The position numbers and the translations under genes are program-made. Shown here piece by piece: positions 34,438-44,069 of a stretch of DNA of 64,000 nt. How positions within the stretch are numbered: position 1 is the stretch's first letter; every line of letters begins with the position of its first letter. Source of the DNA: Burkholderia sp. S171 (lineage in GTDB: Bacteria > Pseudomonadota > Gammaproteobacteria > Burkholderiales > Burkholderiaceae). The notes under the pieces were generated by a model that was given only the letters and a program-made list of their open reading frames with translations, was not told the origin of the DNA and searched no databases. Location: positions 502,085-566,084 of the forward strand of contig NZ_LMUF01000052.1 of assembly GCF_009766085.1 (NCBI RefSeq), given 5' to 3'.

Positions 34438-37053
34438 ATGCTCACGCCTCTCATTGCTCGTCTCGTCACATTATCGATTCGCCGACCCGGCTGGATCATT
34501 GTTTTGTCGCTGCTGATCGCCGTGCTGAGCGGCTATTACGTCGTGCATCACTTCAAGATCAGCACCGACATCAGCCAGTTGATCGAAACGGAACCCGAAT
34601 GGGCCGCGCGCAGCCACGCGATTGACGAAGCCTTTCCGCAACGGGGATCCACCGTGCTCGTGGTGGTCGAAGCGCAAGCGCCTGAATTCGCCGATGCCGC
34701 CGCCAACGAGCTAGCCGCCGCGCTGACCAAGAACACCGTTCACTTCACAGCGGTGTCGCAACCCTCGGGCGGCGACTTCTTCGAGCACAACGGCCTGCTT
34801 TACCTGTCCACCGATAAAGTCGCCGACACCACCCAGCAACTCGTGAAAGCGCGTCCGCTGATCAACGCGCTGGCGCATGACCCCACGCTCACCGGTCTGG
34901 CCGGCACGCTCAACACCAGCCTTAACTTGCCCCTGCAACTTGCGCAAGTGACGCTTGGGCAAATGTCGAAGCTGCTGGGCCAGAGCTCGGATGTGCTGGA
35001 TAAAGTCATCGCCAATCAACCCGCCGTGTTCTCGTGGCGCAATCTGGTCGACACCTCCGCCACGCATCCCGCGCGTGCATTCGTTACCGTGCAGCCGGTG
35101 GTCGACTACAACGCGCTGGAACCCGGTGCGAGCGGATCGAATGCGATTCGCGCGACAGCAAATGAACTGAAGTTATCGGAGAAATATGGGGCTGTTGTAC
35201 GGCTGACCGGCGAACAGCCGCTCTCCGACGAAGAATTCGCGTCGCTGAAAGACGGCGCCGTCCTAAACGGCATCCTGACGGCTATTGTCGTGCTGGTGAT
35301 CCTCTGGCTCGCGCTGCGCTCGGGCAAGATGATCATCTCGGTGTTCATCACGCTGTTCGTCGGGCTGGCGATCACCGCCGCGATCGGGCTGCTCATGGTG
35401 CACGCGCTGAACCTGATTTCGATCGCGTTCATGGTGCTGTTCGTCGGGCTCGGCGTGGATTTCGGCATCCAGTTCGGCGTGCGGTATCGCGAGGAACGCT
35501 TCAAGGATGACCGGCTGGACGTCGCGCTCGTGAATACGGCGCGCCATGTTGGCGTGCCGCTGACGCTCGCGGCCGCCGCGACGGCCGCGAGTTTCTTCTC
35601 GTTTTTGCCGACCGCGTATCGCGGCGTGTCGGAACTCGGGCAGATTGCGGGCGTGGGCATGATCGTCGCGTACATCACCAACATGACCTTGTTCCCGGCG
35701 CTCATCAAGGTGTTCGGACCGCCGGGTGAAGCGGGCTCGCCGGGCTTCCCGAAGCTCGCGCCGGTCGACGATTACCTCGCGCGCAATCGTAAGCCGGTGC
35801 TGATCGGCACGCTGGTGGTCGTGATCTGCGCGCTGCCGTTGCTGCTGCATCTGCGTTTCGACTTCAATCCGCTGAACTTGAAGGACCCGAAAACGGAGTC
35901 CATGGCCACGCTGCTCTCGCTGAAAGATGCGCCCGAAGCGGCCGTGAACGACGTGAAGGTGCTCGCGCCCTCGCTCGAGGAAGCGGACAAGATCGCGGCG
36001 AAGCTCGAGAAGCTGCCGGAAGTGGAGCGCGCGACGACTTTATCGACGCTTATTCCCGCCGATCAACCGCAAAAGCTCGATCTGATTACCGCCGCGGCCA
36101 CGCAGCTTTTGCCCTCGCTGGACCAGCGGGTTGCCACGCCCGCTAATGACGCGGTGCGCATCGCCACGCTAAAACGCCTGTCGAACACGCTTGCACTCGC
36201 CGCCGATGAACATTCGGGCCCCGGCGAGGCGGAAGCACGCCATTTGTCGGACACGCTGAAAAAGCTCGCCGCCGCCGATCCCGCCACCCGCGACCGTGCC
36301 GAGCACGCCATGTCCGACCCGCTGCGCATCGCGCTGGGCCAGATGCGCGCGCTGCTGCAACCGTCGCCGGTCACGCTGGCGTCGCTGCCTAAATCGATGA
36401 CCGAAGGCTGGCTCGCCGCCGACGGCCACGCGCTCGTGGAAGCGTCGCCGAAAGCGCTGGACGGCAAGAGCCGCGACGACGACAAACTGCTCGCCCGCTT
36501 CGCCAATGCGGTGCAGAAAGTCGAACCGAACGCGATCGGCGGCCCGATCTCGGTGCTGCATTCGGCCAATACGATCATCAAGGCGTTCGAGCAGGCGGCG
36601 GCGTGGTCGCTGATCGCCATCGCGATCCTGCTGTGGCTGACTTTGCGCCGTATCGGCGACGTTCTGAGAACTTTGATACCTTTGCTGGTCTCGGCCGTCG
36701 TCACGCTGGAGTTATGCGTGGTGTTCGACATGCCGCTGAACTTTGCGAACATCATTGCGTTGCCGTTGATGCTGGGCATTGGCGTGGCGTTCAAGATCTA
36801 TTTCGTGATGGCGTGGCGCTCCGGGCAAACCGGTCTGCTGCAGTCCAGCCTCACGCATGCCGTGATGTTCAGCGCCGCGACCACGGCAACGGCGTTCGGC
36901 AGTTTGTGGTTTTCGCATCATCCGGGCACATCGAGCATGGGCAGGCTCCTGGTCCTGGCGCTTTTTACGACGTTAATTGGCGCAGTGGTATTTCAGCCGG
37001 TTCTAATGGGAAAACCCCGCGTGAAGCCAAAAGCAGTGACCGACACCGTTTAA
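34438..37053 (+). CDS. hpnN: HpnN, RND-family hopanoid transporter
   Basis: An 871-residue inner-membrane protein with the RND/MMPL layout. There is a single N-terminal helix, a large periplasmic domain, a bundle of five helices (about 275-425), a second periplasmic domain, one helix and a final bundle (about 715-860). HpnN moves hopanoids from the inner to the outer membrane. It is next to an mlaA gene, as in other Burkholderia. The ATG at 34438 gives the typical start MLTPLIARLVTLSIRRP. Confidence 0.93.
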   Translation: MLTPLIARLVTLSIRRPGWIIVLSLLIAVLSGYYVVHHFKISTDISQLIETEPEWAARSHAIDEAFPQRGSTVLVVVEAQAPEFADAAANELAAALTKNTVHFTAVSQPSGGDFFEHNGLLYLSTDKVADTTQQLVKARPLINALAHDPTLTGLAGTLNTSLNLPLQLAQVTLGQMSKLLGQSSDVLDKVIANQPAVFSWRNLVDTSATHPARAFVTVQPVVDYNALEPGASGSNAIRATANELKLSEKYGAVVRLTGEQPLSDEEFASLKDGAVLNGILTAIVVLVILWLALRSGKMIISVFITLFVGLAITAAIGLLMVHALNLISIAFMVLFVGLGVDFGIQFGVRYREERFKDDRLDVALVNTARHVGVPLTLAAAATAASFFSFLPTAYRGVSELGQIAGVGMIVAYITNMTLFPALIKVFGPPGEAGSPGFPKLAPVDDYLARNRKPVLIGTLVVVICALPLLLHLRFDFNPLNLKDPKTESMATLLSLKDAPEAAVNDVKVLAPSLEEADKIAAKLEKLPEVERATTLSTLIPADQPQKLDLITAAATQLLPSLDQRVATPANDAVRIATLKRLSNTLALAADEHSGPGEAEARHLSDTLKKLAAADPATRDRAEHAMSDPLRIALGQMRALLQPSPVTLASLPKSMTEGWLAADGHALVEASPKALDGKSRDDDKLLARFANAVQKVEPNAIGGPISVLHSANTIIKAFEQAAAWSLIAIAILLWLTLRRIGDVLRTLIPLLVSAVVTLELCVVFDMPLNFANIIALPLMLGIGVAFKIYFVMAWRSGQTGLLQSSLTHAVMFSAATTATAFGSLWFSHHPGTSSMGRLLVLALFTTLIGAVVFQPVLMGKPRVKPKAVTDTV

Positions 37054-37120
37054 GACCGTCCCTCTTTGAACCGTCCCTTAACGCACTAACTACTTACGCA
37101 CGACCCAAGGAAACCGACCC

Positions 37121-38011
37121 ATGAGGATGGCAAAAACGCCTGATGCCGCCCGCGCCCTGCGAGCGCTCTCCGGCGGCGTGCTGCTCGCCGCTGCTTTCGC
37201 CCTGTCCGGTTGCGCCACCGGCCCGACCGCCAAGCCGGGCGATCCGCTGGAGCCGATGAACCGCGAGATTTTCAAGTTCAACGACGCCGCCGATAAATAC
37301 GTCGCCCGCCCCATTGCGACCGGCTACGTGAAGGTCACGCCGGCCCCGCTCCGCACGGCGATCAGCAGCTTCTTTTCGAATATTGGCGACATTGGCAACT
37401 TCGCGAACAACCTGCTGCAGTTGAAGATCACCGATGCGAGCGAAGATCTGATGCGCATCGCGATCAACTCCACGTTCGGTATTGGCGGCTTGATCGACTG
37501 GGCTTCGGCCGCCGGGCTGCCGAAACACGATCAGGACTTCGGGCTGACGCTGGGGCATTACGGCGTGCCGTCGGGACCGTATCTGGTGTTGCCGCTGCTT
37601 GGGCCAAGTTCGGTGCGCGATTCGACGAACTGGATTGCGAGCTATCCGCTCAATCCGGGTACTTACCTGAGTACGGAAGCGAGCGTGTCGATGTTTGTCG
37701 TGCGGTTCGTGAGCGCGCGGGCCGATTTGCTGGGCGCAACAGATATCTTGTCGCAAGCCGCGCTGGATAAATATGCGTTCGTCCGCGATGCCTACACGCA
37801 GCGGCGTCAATACCTGCTGACGGGCGCGGCGAACGCGGCACTGCCGGATTACGGCGATGACAGCGGTGCGAGCGCAGCGCCTGCGGGTGCTGCAAGCGCG
37901 ACGGCTGCGCCGGCGAAGCCGGGCATGGGCGGAAGCAGCAGCTCGCAAGGCTTGCCGAACTACGCTGATCCGGGCGCGGCCGAACCGGCGTCTGCACCGG
38001 CTGCAAAGTAA
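37121..38011 (+). CDS. mlaA: MlaA/VacJ-family outer-membrane lipoprotein
   Basis: A 296-residue lipoprotein with lipobox LSGC (about residues 28-31). The MlaA core has DPLEPMNREIFKFNDAADKYV, NIGDIGNFANNLLQ, DFGLTLGHYGVPSGPYLVLPLLGPSSVRD. MlaA removes surface phospholipids from the outer membrane and passes them to MlaC. The C-terminal 60 residues are Ala/Pro/Ser-rich and probably disordered. It lies 67 bp after hpnN and is likely co-transcribed. Confidence 0.94.
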   Translation: MRMAKTPDAARALRALSGGVLLAAAFALSGCATGPTAKPGDPLEPMNREIFKFNDAADKYVARPIATGYVKVTPAPLRTAISSFFSNIGDIGNFANNLLQLKITDASEDLMRIAINSTFGIGGLIDWASAAGLPKHDQDFGLTLGHYGVPSGPYLVLPLLGPSSVRDSTNWIASYPLNPGTYLSTEASVSMFVVRFVSARADLLGATDILSQAALDKYAFVRDAYTQRRQYLLTGAANAALPDYGDDSGASAAPAGAASATAAPAKPGMGGSSSSQGLPNYADPGAAEPASAPAAK

Positions 38012-38028
38012 TTTGGTTTTAGTTTTAG

Positions 38029-38055
38029 CTCGCGATACGGCTGCCGTATCGCGAG
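38029..38055. terminator. bidirectional hairpin between mlaA and dctA
   Basis: A 12-bp perfect stem CTCGCGATACGG/CCGTATCGCGAG with a 3-base loop between convergent gene ends. The T-run is short on both sides. Confidence 0.75.
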
Positions 38056-38065
38056 TGCTTTAGCT

Positions 38066-39394
38066 TTATAAAGACCGCTCGGCCTTGCGTTGTTTCCATC
38101 GGCTAACCAGCGTCGAGCGTTCCTCTTCCACGTGTTGCGGCATCCCGAGCTGAGCGCGCAGCATCCCGCGATCCAGTTCCTTTTCCCACGACGCCACGAC
38201 GATCGTCGCCACCCCGTTCCCCACAATATTCGTCAGCGCCCGGCATTCCGACATGAACCGGTCGATACCGAGGATCAGCACCATCGCGGTGACCGGCACG
38301 GTTGGCACGACTGACAAGCTCGCAGCCAGCGTGATGAATCCCGCACCGGTCACGCCTGTGGATCCCTTCGACGTCAGCATGGTCACCGCGAGCAGCGTCA
38401 CCTCCTGCATCACGGTCATATGCGTGTTCGTGGCCTGGGCGAGAAACAGCACGGCGAGCGTCATGTAGATGTTGGTGCCGTCGAGGTTGAAGGAATACCC
38501 CGTCGGCACGACCAATCCCACAATTCCTCGCGAACATCCGAGCCGTTCAAGCTTCTCCATCAACTGCGGCAATGCGGCTTCCGATGTCGACGTACCCAGC
38601 ACGATCAGCAACTCGTCTTTGATATACGCAAGAAAACGAAAAATGCTGAAACCACAGGCCTTCGCCACCATGCCCAGCCCGAAGGTCACGAACAAAAACG
38701 CGGTGAGATAGAACGTGCCGATGAGTTTCATCATCGGCAGCAGGGATTCAATGCCGTACTTGCCGATGGTGAATGCCATTGCACCGAACGCCCCGATTGG
38801 CGCGAGACTCGTGATCACGTGGACGATCTTGAAGAACGCCTTCGATAGCGCCTCGATCAAGCCGATCACCGGCTTTGCCGGTTCGCCCATCACGGCGAGC
38901 GCGGAGCCGAATAGCATCGCGATCAGCAGCACCGGCAGGATGTCGCCCTGCGTGAATGCGCCGACGAAGGTGTCAGGGATGATGTGCATGAAGAACCCGG
39001 CGAGCCCTTCGCCGTGCGTCGCTTGTGCGGCGTATCCGGATACCGCGCTGGCATCGAGCGTGGAGGGATCGACGTTGAAGCCCTTGCCGGGCTGAAGCAC
39101 GTGCGCCGCCAGCAGGCCAATGGCGAGCGCTACCGTCGATACAACTTCGAAGTACAGCAGCGCCTTGCCACCGACGCGCCCGACCTTGCGCATGTCGTGC
39201 ATGCTCGCAATCCCCGTCACGACCGTGCAGAAAATCACCGGGCTGATGATCATGCGAACGAGTTTGATGAAGGCATCGCCGAGGGGTTTCATCGCGATGC
39301 CATCGACGGGAAGGAAATGGCCTAGTAGCACGCCCGCGAAAATAGCGACGATCACCTGCACGTACAGAATCCGGTAGAACGGCTTGCGTTTCAT
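38066..39394 (-). CDS. dctA: DctA-type C4-dicarboxylate:cation symporter
   Basis: A 442-residue DAACS-family transporter. Conserved stretches include GTSTSEAALPQLMEKL (serine-rich hairpin), PTGYSFNLDGTNIYMT and TSKGSTGVTGAGFI, as in DctA. It carries succinate, fumarate, malate or similar acids. The ATG at 39394 follows AGGAGG; the frame's earlier start lies before that site and is not used. It is the last gene after leuD-like, leuC-like and the hydrolase on the same strand (113-bp gap), so it may import the acid that these enzymes handle. Confidence 0.94.
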   Translation of the reverse strand: MKRKPFYRILYVQVIVAIFAGVLLGHFLPVDGIAMKPLGDAFIKLVRMIISPVIFCTVVTGIASMHDMRKVGRVGGKALLYFEVVSTVALAIGLLAAHVLQPGKGFNVDPSTLDASAVSGYAAQATHGEGLAGFFMHIIPDTFVGAFTQGDILPVLLIAMLFGSALAVMGEPAKPVIGLIEALSKAFFKIVHVITSLAPIGAFGAMAFTIGKYGIESLLPMMKLIGTFYLTAFLFVTFGLGMVAKACGFSIFRFLAYIKDELLIVLGTSTSEAALPQLMEKLERLGCSRGIVGLVVPTGYSFNLDGTNIYMTLAVLFLAQATNTHMTVMQEVTLLAVTMLTSKGSTGVTGAGFITLAASLSVVPTVPVTAMVLILGIDRFMSECRALTNIVGNGVATIVVASWEKELDRGMLRAQLGMPQHVEEERSTLVSRWKQRKAERSL

Positions 39395-39507
39395 GTCTCC
39401 TCCTTTTTTGGGCAAAACGTGTCCCTGCCGCGTTGGTTTCAGCTTTCGCTTTCGCCAGTGCGGCCGGATTCACGGTGTCTTACTGAGTGCGGCTGCGGCC
39501 GCGCGAA

Positions 39508-40137
39508 CTACATCACGGCGGCCCAGGGATAGCGCTCGAAGTGGCGCTTTTCAAAGGCTTCTATGTCGGCGAGCGCGGTCAGCGTCAGGTCGATCGTGTC
39601 CATGCCTTCGATCACCATGCGCTTGTGCCGCGCGCCCAATGGGAACTTGAAGATCTGATTCTTAGTCGCTGAGTGAACCGTCTGCGCTTCCAGGTCGATG
39701 AGAATCTTCGAGCCCGGATCATCCGTCGATTCACTCAGCAAACCGTCCACCGCTTCACGATCGAGTTGCACGAGCAGCAGGCGATTGTTCATCGCGTTGG
39801 AGTAGAAGATTTCGGCGAAGCTGGGTGCAATCACGGCGTCGAAACCGTATTGCTGAAGTCCCCACACCGCATGTTCCCGGCTCGATCCACAACCGAAATT
39901 TGCACCGCCAATCAGAATGCGCGCGCCGTTATACGCAGGCTGGTTAAGCACGCAATCTGCGACCGGTTCGCCGTGTTCATCGAAACGCAGGTCGTAGAGC
40001 AAACCTTTGCTTAAACCCGCTTTATCGATGATGCGAAGGAACTGCTTCGGCATGATCTGATCGGTGTCGAGGTTTTCGATTGGCAACGGCACCGCGTTGC
40101 CTTCAATTTTCGTTAGCTTATTTGACACATCAGTCAT
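39508..40137 (-). CDS. leuD: LeuD-like hydro-lyase small subunit
   Basis: A 209-residue swivel-domain subunit of the 3-isopropylmalate dehydratase family (NLDTDQIMPKQFLR, GGANFGCGSSREHAVWGLQ, FAEIFYSNAMNN). It pairs with the LeuC-like subunit encoded just upstream, overlapping it by eight bases. No leuB or leuA is nearby, and the neighbours are a hydrolase, a LysR gene and dctA. The pair may therefore act on another small diacid such as maleate or citraconate rather than serve leucine synthesis. Confidence 0.92.
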   Translation of the reverse strand: MTDVSNKLTKIEGNAVPLPIENLDTDQIMPKQFLRIIDKAGLSKGLLYDLRFDEHGEPVADCVLNQPAYNGARILIGGANFGCGSSREHAVWGLQQYGFDAVIAPSFAEIFYSNAMNNRLLLVQLDREAVDGLLSESTDDPGSKILIDLEAQTVHSATKNQIFKFPLGARHKRMVIEGMDTIDLTLTALADIEAFEKRHFERYPWAAVM

Positions 40138-41551
40138 GCTGCGTCTCCAGCGATCGGACGTCGGTGATCTTGCCGGTCAGCGCGGCGGCGGCGGCCATCG
40201 CGGGACTCATCAAATGCGTGCGGCCGCCGCGTCCTTGCCGGCCTTCGAAGTTGCGATTCGTCGTGGATGCACAGCGTTCGCCGGCTTCGAGAAAGTCATC
40301 GTTCATCGCGAGACACATCGAGCATCCCGGCTCGCGCCATTCGAAGCCGGCGGCTTTTAGAGTCTGAGCGATGCCTTCCGCTTCAGCCTGCCGACGCACC
40401 GAGCCAGAGCCCGGCACGACCATCGCGCGCACGCCTTGGGCAACTTTGCGCCCCCGCACAATCGACGCGACGATACGCAAATCCTCGATCCGCCCATTCG
40501 TGCACGAGCCGATAAACACACGGTCGATCGGCGTTCCCGCGATTGGTTGATTCGATTCAAGGCCGATGTAGTCGAGCGCACGACGCAATGCGGCAGCGGC
40601 TTCGGGCGTGGCTTGTGAGCGCGCATCGGGCACGAGGGCATCGACACGCATCGCCTGGTCGGGGCTCGTGCCCCACGTGACGAAGGGCGCGATGTCGCGT
40701 GCATCGAAGGTATATTCGGCGTCGAAGGTGGCATCGGCATCGGATTTTAGATCGCTCCAGTCGGCGAGCGCGGCTTGCCAGGCAGCTTCATCAAGCGATG
40801 TGGCATGCGCGCGGACATAGTCGAACGTCGTCTTGTCCGGCGCGATCAACGCCGCCCGCGCGCCCGCTTCCACGGTCATGTTGCACAAGGTCATGCGGGC
40901 TTCCGCCGAGAGCGACGCGATAGTCGTGCCCGTGAACTCCACGGCATAACCGCGTGCGCCTTGAGCGCCAATCTGACTGATGATCCAGATGATTACGTCC
41001 TTCGATGCCGTGCCATAAGGCAACGCGCCATCGATAGTGATACGCATGGTCTGCGCCACGCGATACACCAGCGTCTGCGTCGCGAGAACGTGCTCAACCT
41101 CTGACGTACCGATACCAAACCCCAGCGCACCCAACGCGCCGTAGGTGGTCGTGTGACTATCGCCGCAGAGCACCGCCATGCCGGGGCGGATCAACCCCAG
41201 TTCCGGCGCGATGATGTGTTCAATCCCCTGCAGCGGATCGTTCGCCGCGAACAGCCGGATGCCCGCCTTGTCGCAGTTGCGCGCGAGGTTTTCGGCTTGC
41301 AGCAGCGAAGCGGCATCGCGAATAATGCGCGGCGATTCTGCGTGCGTCGGAATGATGTGGCTCACGACTGCGAGTTGTTGCTTAGGACGACGCACCGGCC
41401 TGGATTTTTCAGCGAGCCCGCTGAACGCCTGCGGACTCGTGTACTCGTTCATCAAATGCAGATCGGCGTAGAGCAGCACGTTTTGATCGTCGATACGCGT
41501 AACCGTATGCGAGTCGACGAGTTTTTTATAAAAGGTAGTGTGGTTCGACAT
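40130..41551 (-). CDS. leuC: LeuC-like hydro-lyase large subunit ([4Fe-4S])
   Basis: A 473-residue aconitase-superfamily large subunit. It has CGDSHTTTYGALGALGFGIGTSE, FIGSCTNGRIEDLR and the cluster cysteines in GCSMCLAMN, followed by STTNRNFEGRQG. The start is taken as ATG 41551, five bases after the hydrolase gene stop; a TTG three codons upstream overlaps that stop. It forms a heterodimer with the LeuD-like subunit. Whether the substrate is isopropylmalate cannot be told from the motifs. Confidence 0.92.
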   Translation of the reverse strand: MSNHTTFYKKLVDSHTVTRIDDQNVLLYADLHLMNEYTSPQAFSGLAEKSRPVRRPKQQLAVVSHIIPTHAESPRIIRDAASLLQAENLARNCDKAGIRLFAANDPLQGIEHIIAPELGLIRPGMAVLCGDSHTTTYGALGALGFGIGTSEVEHVLATQTLVYRVAQTMRITIDGALPYGTASKDVIIWIISQIGAQGARGYAVEFTGTTIASLSAEARMTLCNMTVEAGARAALIAPDKTTFDYVRAHATSLDEAAWQAALADWSDLKSDADATFDAEYTFDARDIAPFVTWGTSPDQAMRVDALVPDARSQATPEAAAALRRALDYIGLESNQPIAGTPIDRVFIGSCTNGRIEDLRIVASIVRGRKVAQGVRAMVVPGSGSVRRQAEAEGIAQTLKAAGFEWREPGCSMCLAMNDDFLEAGERCASTTNRNFEGRQGRGGRTHLMSPAMAAAAALTGKITDVRSLETQHD

Positions 41552-41556
41552 GATGC

Positions 41557-42435
41557 TCAACCCCGAAGAAACGGCAGCACACGCTCAAGCAGCAACTCGG
41601 GCGCCTCTTCCGGAATGTAGTGGCCGCAGGGCAGCGAGTGGCCGCTGACGTTATCGGAGAGATGCTTCCATTCGGCGATAGGATCGAAGCACTTTTCGAT
41701 GACGCCTTCCGCGCCCCATAGCGCGAGAAAATCGCAGGTTATCTTCTGGCCCTTCGCCAACGAATCGCGGTCATGTTCCAGATCGATGGTGACGCTAGCG
41801 CGATAGTCCTCGCAGATGCCATGAGCGGTTCCCGGCTGTTGCAGGCAGCGCAGATATTCCGCGTACGCCTCGGGCGTGAAGGGCTTCAACCCCGCGCTGC
41901 GCGCGCCGATGGTCTGCTTCAAATACAGGTCGGCGTCCGCGCAAATCAGCGTCTCGGGGAACGGCGCGGGACGGACCAGGAAAAACCAGTGCCAATAAGC
42001 GCGAGCAAATTCGAACGAGGTTTTCTCGTACATCGCGAGCGTCGGCGCTACGTCGAGCGTGATCAGTTTGTTGACCACAGTCGGATGATCCAGCGCCATC
42101 CGCGCCGCTACTCGCCCACCGCGATCATGCGCGAGCACAGCGAACGATTCGTAACCCAGCGTGCGCATCAGGTCGACTTGATCCTGCGCCATACGACGCT
42201 TCGAATAGTTGCTGTGATCGGGCAAGCCTTCTGGTTTGTCGCTGTCGCCATAACCGCGCAGATCCGCCGCCACGACGGTGAAGTGTTTGGTCAGCTCAGA
42301 CACGACCTTGTGCCAGATCGCGTGGGTTTGCGGGTGGCCATGCAGCAGCAGCAGCGCCGGGCCGTTTCCGCCTTGTATTGCCTTGATCCTGACGCCATCG
42401 ACCGTTGCCGATACGTCCTTGAAGTCATCGAACAT
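41557..42435 (-). CDS. haloacetate dehalogenase-like alpha/beta hydrolase
   Basis: A 292-residue alpha/beta hydrolase. The catalytic Asp nucleophile is in LAHDRGGRVAARMALDHP, the oxyanion motif is LLHGHPQT, and the histidine is in CGHYIPEEAP. HW in AYWHWFFLVRPAPFPE and Tyr in CEDYRASVTIDLEHD match, by recall, the halide-binding His/Trp/Tyr of fluoroacetate dehalogenase; DLRGYGDSDKP is also typical. It may hydrolyse haloacetates to glycolate or a related 2-halo acid. The ATG at 42435 has GGGAGA eight bases upstream, better than the ATG 13 codons earlier. First gene of the operon with leuC/leuD-like genes. Confidence 0.85.
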   Translation of the reverse strand: MFDDFKDVSATVDGVRIKAIQGGNGPALLLLHGHPQTHAIWHKVVSELTKHFTVVAADLRGYGDSDKPEGLPDHSNYSKRRMAQDQVDLMRTLGYESFAVLAHDRGGRVAARMALDHPTVVNKLITLDVAPTLAMYEKTSFEFARAYWHWFFLVRPAPFPETLICADADLYLKQTIGARSAGLKPFTPEAYAEYLRCLQQPGTAHGICEDYRASVTIDLEHDRDSLAKGQKITCDFLALWGAEGVIEKCFDPIAEWKHLSDNVSGHSLPCGHYIPEEAPELLLERVLPFLRG

Positions 42436-42529
42436 GATTGTCTCCCGCAGTTTTATGAAGTTTAATTGATGCATTTCCCGATACAGTTTCTATTCAGGCA
42501 ATCCAGACTTAACTTCCAGGAACTAATCG

Positions 42530-43441
42530 ATGGACGGTTTTTCGGACCTCAATCTGTTCACGCTGGTCGCGCGGCATCGCAATTTGGCGGCGGCTGCGCG
42601 TGATCTCGGCGTGACGCCGCCTTCCATCAGCAAGCGGCTCGCGCAACTCGAACGACGGCTCGGCGTGCGGCTTTTAAACCGCACCACACGGCGTGTCAGC
42701 CTCACGCCTGAGGGCGAGCTGTATCTGGCGAACGGTTCCCGCATCCTCGATGAACTCGCCGAACTGGAACAACTCGTCACGAAAAGCCGGGCGGAGCCGA
42801 CGGGTTTGCTGCGCGTGAACGCATCGTTTGGATTTGGGCGCAGCCGGATTTCGCCGGCGGTATCGAAGTTCATCGAGCGATATCCGGCGATCAAGATTCA
42901 GCTTCATCTGTCGGACCGGCCGGTGAATTTGCAGGAGGAAGGGTTCGACTTGGGCATCCGTTTCGGCGATGTCCCCGACGCTCGCATCAACGCGCGTTTG
43001 CTGCTCAGGAACCGGCGGGTTGTGTGTGCATCGCCGGGATATGTGGAGAAACACGGGCTGCCCGCCACGCCGCACGACCTGACGCGGCACGCGTGCCTCG
43101 TGCTGCGCGAGAACGAATCAGCGTATGGCGCGTGGCATTTCACGCGCGGCAAAAAGATGGAGACCGTCAAGGTCGATGGGCCGCTCAGCAGCAATGACGG
43201 CACCGCGGTGCTGCAATGGGCGCTGGATGGACGCGGCATTGCCGTGCGCTCGCAATGGGAAACGGAGGCGCTGGTGCGCGACGGGAAGCTCGTGGTACTG
43301 CTGAACGACTGGGCGCTGCCGAACGCGGATATCCACGCGATCTATTTAGAGCGGCATCAATTGTCCGCGAAGTTGCGGACGTTCGTGGAGTTCTTGGGGG
43401 AAGAGTTAAGGGCTACGGCGGGGCAGACAAGCGATGCTTAA
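42530..43441 (+). CDS. LysR-family transcriptional regulator
   Basis: A 303-residue LysR protein: N-terminal winged helix (NLFTLVARHRNLAAAARDLGVTP and SISKRLAQLERRLGVRLLNRTTRR) and the effector-binding domain. It resembles the DmlR-type subgroup in its effector domain (LSDRPVNLQEEGFDLGIRFG). It is divergent from the hydrolase/leuCD/dctA operon across 94 bp and probably activates it with a dicarboxylate or related acid as effector; this is inference from position. Confidence 0.93.
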   Translation: MDGFSDLNLFTLVARHRNLAAAARDLGVTPPSISKRLAQLERRLGVRLLNRTTRRVSLTPEGELYLANGSRILDELAELEQLVTKSRAEPTGLLRVNASFGFGRSRISPAVSKFIERYPAIKIQLHLSDRPVNLQEEGFDLGIRFGDVPDARINARLLLRNRRVVCASPGYVEKHGLPATPHDLTRHACLVLRENESAYGAWHFTRGKKMETVKVDGPLSSNDGTAVLQWALDGRGIAVRSQWETEALVRDGKLVVLLNDWALPNADIHAIYLERHQLSAKLRTFVEFLGEELRATAGQTSDA

Positions 43442-43814
43442 TATCGGTGGGTTGAGCGTGCTCGTGTCCGGGTACAACGACGCAAGTAAGCGGAGCAGAC
43501 AGACCGATTGGCCGACGTCGGGCAAGGCATGCGTTACGGACTACGAGCCACTTCTTTCCGCCGGATGCATGATGTTTTCCTAAGTAACGAGACGCTCATC
43601 TATCTTTCATCGCGGCAAATGGTTTATTCGATGCGGCTTGTGATTGGCAGAAAAAAGCAGCGTTTAATTAAATCATTTTAATGTGATTATTTGTATCGCC
43701 AATGAGCAAATGCCCATATTTAACGCGCCCGTTTTTGACGGGCGTGTTTTATCTATACCGATACGGTTTGTTTCAAAGCGGCTTGGCTTTGACTTTCGGT
43801 TTGGAAGGCCGGAT
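43442..43814. other. intergenic, no gene seen
   Basis: AT-rich in the middle (TTAATTAAATCATTTTAATG near 43660). An open frame on the plus strand from 43683 runs across the opposite-strand gene at 43815-44069 and is its shadow. No terminator or RNA was recognised. Confidence 0.4.
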
Positions 43815-44069
43815 TTACGCGGCCTGATCGAAAGACTGCTGCATTACTCGATGTTGCGGCGCATGCCGACGTTCGTCTATTTCCGCCATGCCATACGCAA
43901 GGGCAAACTTACGGGCATCGACAGGACACGGGAAATGGCCCAGCACGCCCGTCGCGCGCTGCACGCCATCAACCTCCCTGACGATCAGCATGGCTGCGTA
44001 CAAGCCATCGTCGTACGCGGCCAGCGGAATCAAGACGACATTCTCGTAAGCGATCTCAGCGTATTGCAT
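43815..44069 (-). CDS. small conserved-looking hypothetical protein
   Basis: An 84-residue protein starting MQYAEIAYENVVLIPLAAYD. The ATG at 44069 has GGGGGA seven bases upstream, and the composition (GLYAAMLIVREVDGVQRATG) is that of a compact globular protein. No signal peptide or membrane helix. Not recognised; it resembles small single-domain proteins common in Burkholderia genomes. Confidence 0.65.
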   Translation of the reverse strand: MQYAEIAYENVVLIPLAAYDDGLYAAMLIVREVDGVQRATGVLGHFPCPVDARKFALAYGMAEIDERRHAPQHRVMQQSFDQAA

